Assembly: GCA_964499465.1 (NCBI GenBank)
Contig: CAZCLJ010000198.1
Span: 1 to 8,686, forward strand
Direction: 5' to 3'
DNA length: 8,686 nt
DNA from: JAAYJM01 sp964499465
GTDB taxonomy: Bacteria > Bacteroidota > Ignavibacteria > Kapaibacteriales > UBA2268
Shown here: positions 1-6,300 of the stretch, piece by piece
Position numbering within the stretch: position 1 is the first letter of the stretch
Layout: each line of letters starts with the position of its first letter
Translations under genes and position numbers: made by a program
The notes under the pieces: generated by a model
What the model was told of the DNA's origin: nothing
Database searches by the model: none
The model's input: only the letters and a program-made list of their open reading frames with translations

Positions 1-21
1 CTTTTGAGAAAATGAACTTTT

Positions 22-54
22 AGTCATCGGATGACTGCCAGTCATCCGATGACT
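22..54. repeat. Compound palindrome, 15-bp perfect stem (left outer hairpin)
   Basis: AGTCATCGGATGACT (22-36) and AGTCATCCGATGACT (40-54) are perfect reverse complements separated by GCC. Each half is also a palindrome with 7-bp arms about one central base, so the site can fold as one long hairpin or two small ones. No strong T-run follows on either strand, so a plain intrinsic terminator is not evident. The termini match those of the hairpin at 8564-8595. Confidence 0.9.
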
Positions 55-90
55 TTAGTTTGTATATATATACATTATAATTATATATAT
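55..90. other. AT-only low-complexity stretch
   Basis: Almost pure A/T sequence, including a perfect 14-base palindrome (TGTATATATATACA, 61-74). It separates the left outer hairpin from the inverted repeat. Such DNA melts easily; no motif that clearly specifies a promoter is seen. Confidence 0.6.
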
Positions 91-149
91 TACATATAGT
101 TACGTGCTTAAAAAGCCAAAGTTGTTCATTAGGAACGAAGTGAAGAATC
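91..149 (+). repeat. Left arm of 59-bp inverted repeat flanking the gene
   Basis: Matches the reverse complement of 8488-8546 at 56 of 59 positions (differences in the TT/AA pair at 108-109 and one base at 123). It contains ACATATAGTTACGTGC, AAAAAGCCAAAGT and the core of the dispersed palindrome, GGAACGAAGTGAAGAATC. Identity stops sharply after 149, where the loops of the two palindromic elements differ. Confidence 0.9.
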
Positions 150-204
150 CAGAAAAATTTCTTTTAACCACTACTCGCTGGATTCTTCACTTCGTTCAGA
201 ATGA
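126..204. repeat. Dispersed palindromic element, copy A (20-bp perfect stem)
   Basis: Arms 133-152 and 178-197 are perfect 20-bp reverse complements (GAACGAAGTGAAGAATCCAG). An outer TCATT/AATGA pair is at 126-130 and 200-204, and a 25-base loop lies between the arms. On the minus strand the element lies downstream of the gene and is followed about 10 bases later by TTTTT (from 115 down to 111), so it may help end transcription. Confidence 0.85.
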
Positions 205-219
205 CTGCCAAACTGTGAT

Positions 220-308
220 GTCATTGGCAACGAAATGAGGAATCTCATACGAAGTGAGGAATCTCACAAGTCATTGTTACCACAGAGTTTGAGATGCTTC
301 ACAATGAC
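220..308 (+). repeat. Dispersed palindromic element, copy B, with internal 19-bp tandem duplication
   Basis: Bounded by GTCATTG (220-226) and CAATGAC (302-308). The left arm is duplicated: ACGAAATGAGGAATCTCA (230-247) and ACGAAGTGAGGAATCTCA (249-266). The inner part 265-302 aligns without gaps to 8460-8497 of copy C with six differences over 38 bases, so B and C are true copies in the same orientation. The right arm is shortened relative to C: the CACTTCGTTCC segment is missing. Confidence 0.85.
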
Positions 309-347
309 GGCTGTTAGCTGACTGCTATTATGACTGTAAATACTATC
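309..347. other. Short spacer between copy B and the stop codon
   Basis: Thirty-nine bases with no clear hairpin or T-run of its own. Together with the repeats described separately, this accounts for all of the region left of the gene. No small gene is supported in 1-347. Confidence 0.5.
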
Positions 348-3300
348 TTATTCTGATATTTTTTCCAATAGTTCTTTTGCTTCCTTAAAATTTGGATTGA
401 GTTTTAATGCCCACTGGAGCATATTTTTAGCTTCATCTTTTATTTCAGAAAGCAGAAAAGCACGTGCAGCACCATAGCATCCCATATAGCTTTCGTTGTT
501 TAATTTCAAAACTTCAGTGAAAATCTGCATAGCTCCTTCGCTATCTTCAAATTTTAGGAGACATTCGCCTGTTTGCAACAAAATATCTTCCAGAATAATT
601 CCTAATGTGCTTGTGAATTTCTCCTCTCTCCATCTGTCTAATACATCTGACAAAACTTCTAATGCTTCAGTTATTTCATCTTTCTTAAAATGCAGAATTG
701 CAGTATTGAACTTCAAATCAATATTGTTTGAAAAATTCTCTTTTGCAATATTTAAAAATTCTTCTGCTTTTTTATCTTGGTCTAATTCTAAAAGAATATG
801 AATTATTCTGTTTAAGCAATGAATTCTACTTGGTTCTTTAAGTTGATTTAATTCATATACTTTTATAAATAAATCCAATGCATCTTTTAATTTATTTTCT
901 AAAAGCAGTTCTTCAGCAACACCGAGCCATATATAAACGTCTTCTTCATCTTTGAGCATTGGTTCAGCTTTTTGAGCTAATTTCAAATTGAACATTGCAT
1001 CTAATCTTGAAAATATCTTCAAAGTAGCTCGGTTCCAAGTCCAGAGCGTTCTTGCTGTTTTCGACCCGATTAAGCCGCGGCTCTTTATAATAGACGGATT
1101 TTCAAAAATGAATTTCATAACAGCAGCTATTTCATCTTTATCTGCTTCAAGCACAAATGCTTCGCCAGTCATCTTTTTATCGCCCATCTGGTCGCCAATC
1201 GAAACCTCTTTTGCATTAATTCGCCATGCAAAAGTGTCAAGAACGAAATCATCTGTTGCGCCACCTTTTGTAACAACTACCGGCAGTCCGCAAGCCATTG
1301 CCTCAAGCGTTGGAAGTGAAAATCCCTCGCCACGATAAGGACATACAAAAACATCACTGCTATGATAAAGTTCAATTATGTCCTGTTCAGTCAAGTATTC
1401 ATCAATATAGATAATTTCAGGGCTGTTCGGATTCTTTTGAATATCCTGAATGAATTGCTTTGCCGTTTGTCCCTGATAAAACGATTCTCCGCCCATATCC
1501 TTGATTACTAAACAAACTTCATCTTGATTGGTAAATGTTTCAATGTATGCTTTTAATAAAATATCTATACCTTTTCTGTAAATCGTTCCACCAACGAATA
1601 TAAATTTTAGTTTTTTATTAGTTTTTATAACGAACTTTTTGCCATTCGGTTTAAAAACTTTAGGGTCAATTCCATTTGGAATGATTTGAACTTTATTGAA
1701 GTCAATACCGGAATTAACGAAGCATTGACGGGAATAAGTAGAAGGAGTCCAAATTTCATCGGCTTTTTTGAATCCTTCTGCAAAATCAACACGCAATTGC
1801 GTATATTCCCAAGGTTGATTGATTACCCACTTCGCTCCGAGAGGACGTTCAAAGTTAGGAGGCCACTGGTGCCTAATCCAAACATAAGGTAAATTCCTTA
1901 TATCTTCTGCTGATTTTTGCTTATATCTAACATCATTTTTTAGAAGTTTTTCATATTTATCGTTTCCAGCCGGAGAGAACTGGTCGTTTTCGTAAGGCAC
2001 TATTGTCAAATCAGCAAGCCCGGTATCAATTATATTCGAACAATGCTCGCGATTGATTAGTGCTAATGAGTGGTAAACGAATTGTGAACCTTCCCAAACT
2101 ATATTTAGTTCTGGCTTGGTATGATTAAGCAATCCTTCCAAATCTGAATAATCAAAAACTTTGTCCTCGCTCTCTTTCTTTTCGTATTCAATATCATCAA
2201 ACAAGCTTTCCTGCATCTTTGGTTTTTCTTCAAATAAAGATTCTTCTTTTAATAAGTATTCTTCTTGCTCCTCTATTTCTGAACTATCCTGTGGAGAAGT
2301 ACTAAAGAAACCTTCAAATTTTCCATTTAAATTATTATTCGATTGCTCAAATATATTTGAAATTTTCTTTCTTGCTTTTACAGTCATATTTAAGTTAATG
2401 TATCCACGGTCTTGAGGAGTGTCAATTTCTTCAAAAGCAAGTACTTCAAAGCCGGCAAACTCAAGATGTTTTTTTATTGAATGTTCGTCGAAAGCTACGC
2501 AATGATAATCGCCCGGATTAGTTTGTCCGCCGAATATCATATAAGAAGCAATGTCGGCATCCCAAATACTATTGTAATATGCTTTAACCTGCAATCGTAG
2601 TGAAGGACAACGGATAATAATTTCTCCTCCCGGTTTAAGTACTCTTGCCCACTCTTTTAAAATAGAATCAATTTCCCGATGAGAAAAATGCTCAAGAACA
2701 TCGCTTGCTATGATGCCATCAACAGAATTGTCGGCAAACTCAAGGTGCCGGATATCCATTCCTACTACTCTTGGGTCATCGGAAAATATATCTATATTAA
2801 TGTATCCATCTCGAACATCTTTCCCACAACCAAGGTTAAGAACAAGAGGACTTGGCAACATTTCCGGCAATATCCCTCCCGCTAACTTATTGGAAAAGCC
2901 ACCATAGATGTTTTGTTCAAATTGCACTCTATTCATTCCTTCACTACTCATTAAATTTTCCTTCTTATTGTTTAAGTTTAAATTCTTTTGATTAGATTTT
3001 ATATGCTCAATAAAAAATTTCTCTATTTCTATACAACTAATTTTGTCTTGTTTTACTACTTTTTGATATACATTAATTAAATGCTCAATAAATTCATTGA
3101 AACTATACGTTAGCTTGCAATTCTCTCTTAATTCATTTATTAAATTTGGATTTTGAGCTAAATTATTCAAAACTTGCGATAATTCAGTTGGAGAATAATG
3201 CTTATATAAAAATCCATTATAGCCATTAGCAACAAAATCTGGAATACCACCGATATTTGTTGCAATTACTGGCAATTTTAAAGCAAGTGCTTCAGCAAGG

Positions 3301-6300
3301 ACAAGCGGGGCGCAATCTTCCCAAATACTTGGGATAATTGCCAAATCGCTGCCTTCACTTATTTTCACTAAATCGCTGCTTTCGTAATTCCCTTTGAAAT
3401 TAAGCATTTGCTTTTTATCAATATTCATTAGAAATTGCTTATAACTATCATCAATAAAACCCCAAATGTCAAATTGAATTTTTTCGCTATCAAGCAATTG
3501 AGCAGCTTCTGCTATGATATGAACTCCTTTATGGGGCATTGCGCCACCAATAAAAGCAATGCGAATGGGAAACTCAATTTGCCTGCTATCTTTTTGAATG
3601 TCTGGCAGATTTGCCGTTGAATGAGGTATTTGATTTACAACGCATATTCTTTCTGAACTTCCACAAAATTCCGTTAGCAGTTCCTTCATTCTTCGAGAAA
3701 CTGCAAAAGTGCAATCGAAAGTTTCGTTTAAAAGCGTTTTTGTTGTTTCAATACGTTTCCTGTATTCTTTTTCAAGATAAGGATAATTATGAGGCAATTC
3801 AGAGTTTTTAAAGAAATCAGTGCCTTTCCATAAACTTAAATCTGAGTTAAAGAGATATAACCTTGGGTCAATTAAATGATAATTATGTGGAGTGTAAACG
3901 CATTTAATTCCTTTTTCCTTTGCAATTTTTGCAATTTCAAAGGAAAGCCCGAGAAAGTTTTGGAAATGAACAATATCCGGTTTGAACGCTTCGATTACTC
4001 TTTCAAAATATTTGCAGATTTTTTCATCTTTTATTTCTCTTGCCGGATTAGTTTCATCTAAGAAAAAAGTAGGGCGGTTGAACACGCCATAAAGCTCAAC
4101 TCCTTCGTCTTCATTTTTCTCAAAATAGTATGGTTGCTTGTTTGACGGGTGGTTACCTGCAGCATAAAAAACAGCAACTTCTATATTCTTTTTTGAAAGA
4201 GCAAGTGCTTCTGCACGCGGAAGCGTAGTCCCACCGCCGCTTTCACCCCAACCAAACATTGTGAAAAGCACTTTTAATTTCTTTTCTTTAGAAATTGTTT
4301 TTTCAGTTGGTTTTTCTTCAATTATTTTATTAATTGAAAGTAATTTTTCTACTTCGAGCAAGCGTTTTTCCGGTATTGCTTCAAATTTTATATCTTTTGT
4401 AATATCAATTTCTTCTTCAGGTTTATTTTTAATCATTGAAATAATTTTCGTAAGCAATGCAAAATTTTGAATATTAATAATTTCATTAACTTTTTCAGAT
4501 AATAGAGTTAATCGTTTATGAAACTGCATTTTTTCGTTTTCATCAGAAAGAAGAGCATAAAATCCATCTTCACGGTAATATTTGTCAGCATCAACTTCAA
4601 GGAAATCAGCCCATTTTTCATTAAAATACTTTTGATTACGGGCATCAAAGCTTTCCGAGTTCTTAAAATATCTTTCAAATTTTTCAATACCTTCGAGTTG
4701 CTTTGTCTTTGCTTCAAAGTGGTATGCAACAGCATTAGGATTGTATCTAACTTTGTAACCTTCTTTTTTTGCAGTTAGACATAAATCAAGGTCTTCGTGT
4801 CCAAAATGATAATTTTCATCGAAACCGCCAATTTCTTTGAAAAGATTTCGTCTGACTGCAAGCATTGCACCCGTCAGCATTTGGAAATCGCGTTCAATAT
4901 TCACACATTCAAAATCTTTTGGGAAAGCAAGGTAGATGTGGAAATGTATATTCACATCTTTTTGGACGGGACCATATACGATTCCGCAATGCTGAACGGT
5001 ATCATTTGGATAAAGAAGTTTTCCGCCCTGCACTCCAATCTGCTCGTCTTTTTCAAACGTTTCAATAATGCAATGTAGCCAGTTTGGCTGCACTTGCGTA
5101 TCGTTATTCAAAAATATAAGATATTTTCCACGGGCAAGAGCTGCACCCTGATTGTTTGACACTGAAAAAGATTTGCCTTCGTCATTAAAAACTGTTATTA
5201 ATCCGTTTCCAATAATTTGTTCAGCATAGAGCAAATCACGGGTTCCATCTGTTGAGCCGTTGTCAATTACAATTATCTCATAGTTCAAATCTGAACAGGT
5301 ATTTCGTATTGCTTCAATACATTTTTCTGTATATTCAATATTATTTAGAACCGGAATGATAATTGAAGCAACAACTTCTGTTTCGTCATCACTTTGCTTT
5401 ATTACTTCTTTCACGATTTCATTCTGTTTTTCCAATTGCTTCCTTCTTTTTAATTCTTCAACTTCTTTTTTGAAGTATTCAAGATTAATTTCTCTTGCCT
5501 TTTGCAAATATGGTTTAAACCGAACTTCATCTTTATATTTTTCATAAATGTATTCTAAAGTATGAAGCATATTTTCTCTTTGAGCAGAGGAAGTAGTGGA
5601 GCCATCATTTCGCCAAACGAATTCGCAGGTAAGCTGTTTTATGTGTAGGAACTTACATTCACGTGACAGACGAATCCATAGCTCTAAATCTTCGTGAGTG
5701 TGAATATTTTCGTCAAAACCACCACCGGCTTCGTCAAGACAGGATTTTTCATGCATAACGCAGAGAATTGGAATGAAATTTCCAACCAGAATTTCATCAT
5801 AATCAAAATCTTTTGAATATGGAACATCTCTTTTTGTTGTGATGTATTCATCACCAATTTTTTCCTGCACAGCACGGTAAGCATCGGTATATGCAATTCT
5901 GAATTCGCTGTTTTCCAATTCCGCAACAAGCGTTTCAATATGATTAGGATAAAAAATATCGTCATCATCAAGATAGCAGATATATTTTCCGAGTGCTGCT
6001 TTCAGTCCTGTGTTTCGGGCAACAGAGCGTTCCATATTTCGCTCGTGCCGCAAATAAACAATATTATTGTTATTTGAACTCAACCGATTTATTAAATCAA
6101 TAAGATTTTCATTTCCACCATCATTAATTACGATAATTTCAGTATTCTTATGAGTTTGGTCCAAAACGCTTTGAATAGCTCGTTCAATTTCTTTGGGACG
6201 CTTTCCGGTTGTTGGAATAATTACGCTGACTAAGACATCGTAAATTTGAACATCGCCTTCGGTATGCTTTTCTTCTTTTCTTTCAAAGCTATCAATAAAA

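Noticed and set aside
126..308. CRISPR-like array in the left flank
   Set aside because: The repeats are palindromic copies of different lengths with irregular spacing and a local tandem duplication, not equal repeats with unique spacers.
496..801. Plus-strand open frame of about 100 codons
   Set aside because: It lies fully opposite the TPR region of the giant gene, has low-complexity Ser/Lys/Phe-rich content, and shows no known motif. The same applies to the other short plus-strand frames across 988-7131.
4508..4735. Short minus-strand frame overlapping the giant gene in another phase
   Set aside because: A shadow of the coding sequence. The giant frame reads intact GT2 and linker sequence through the same bases. 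The same applies to the frame at 5684-5971.
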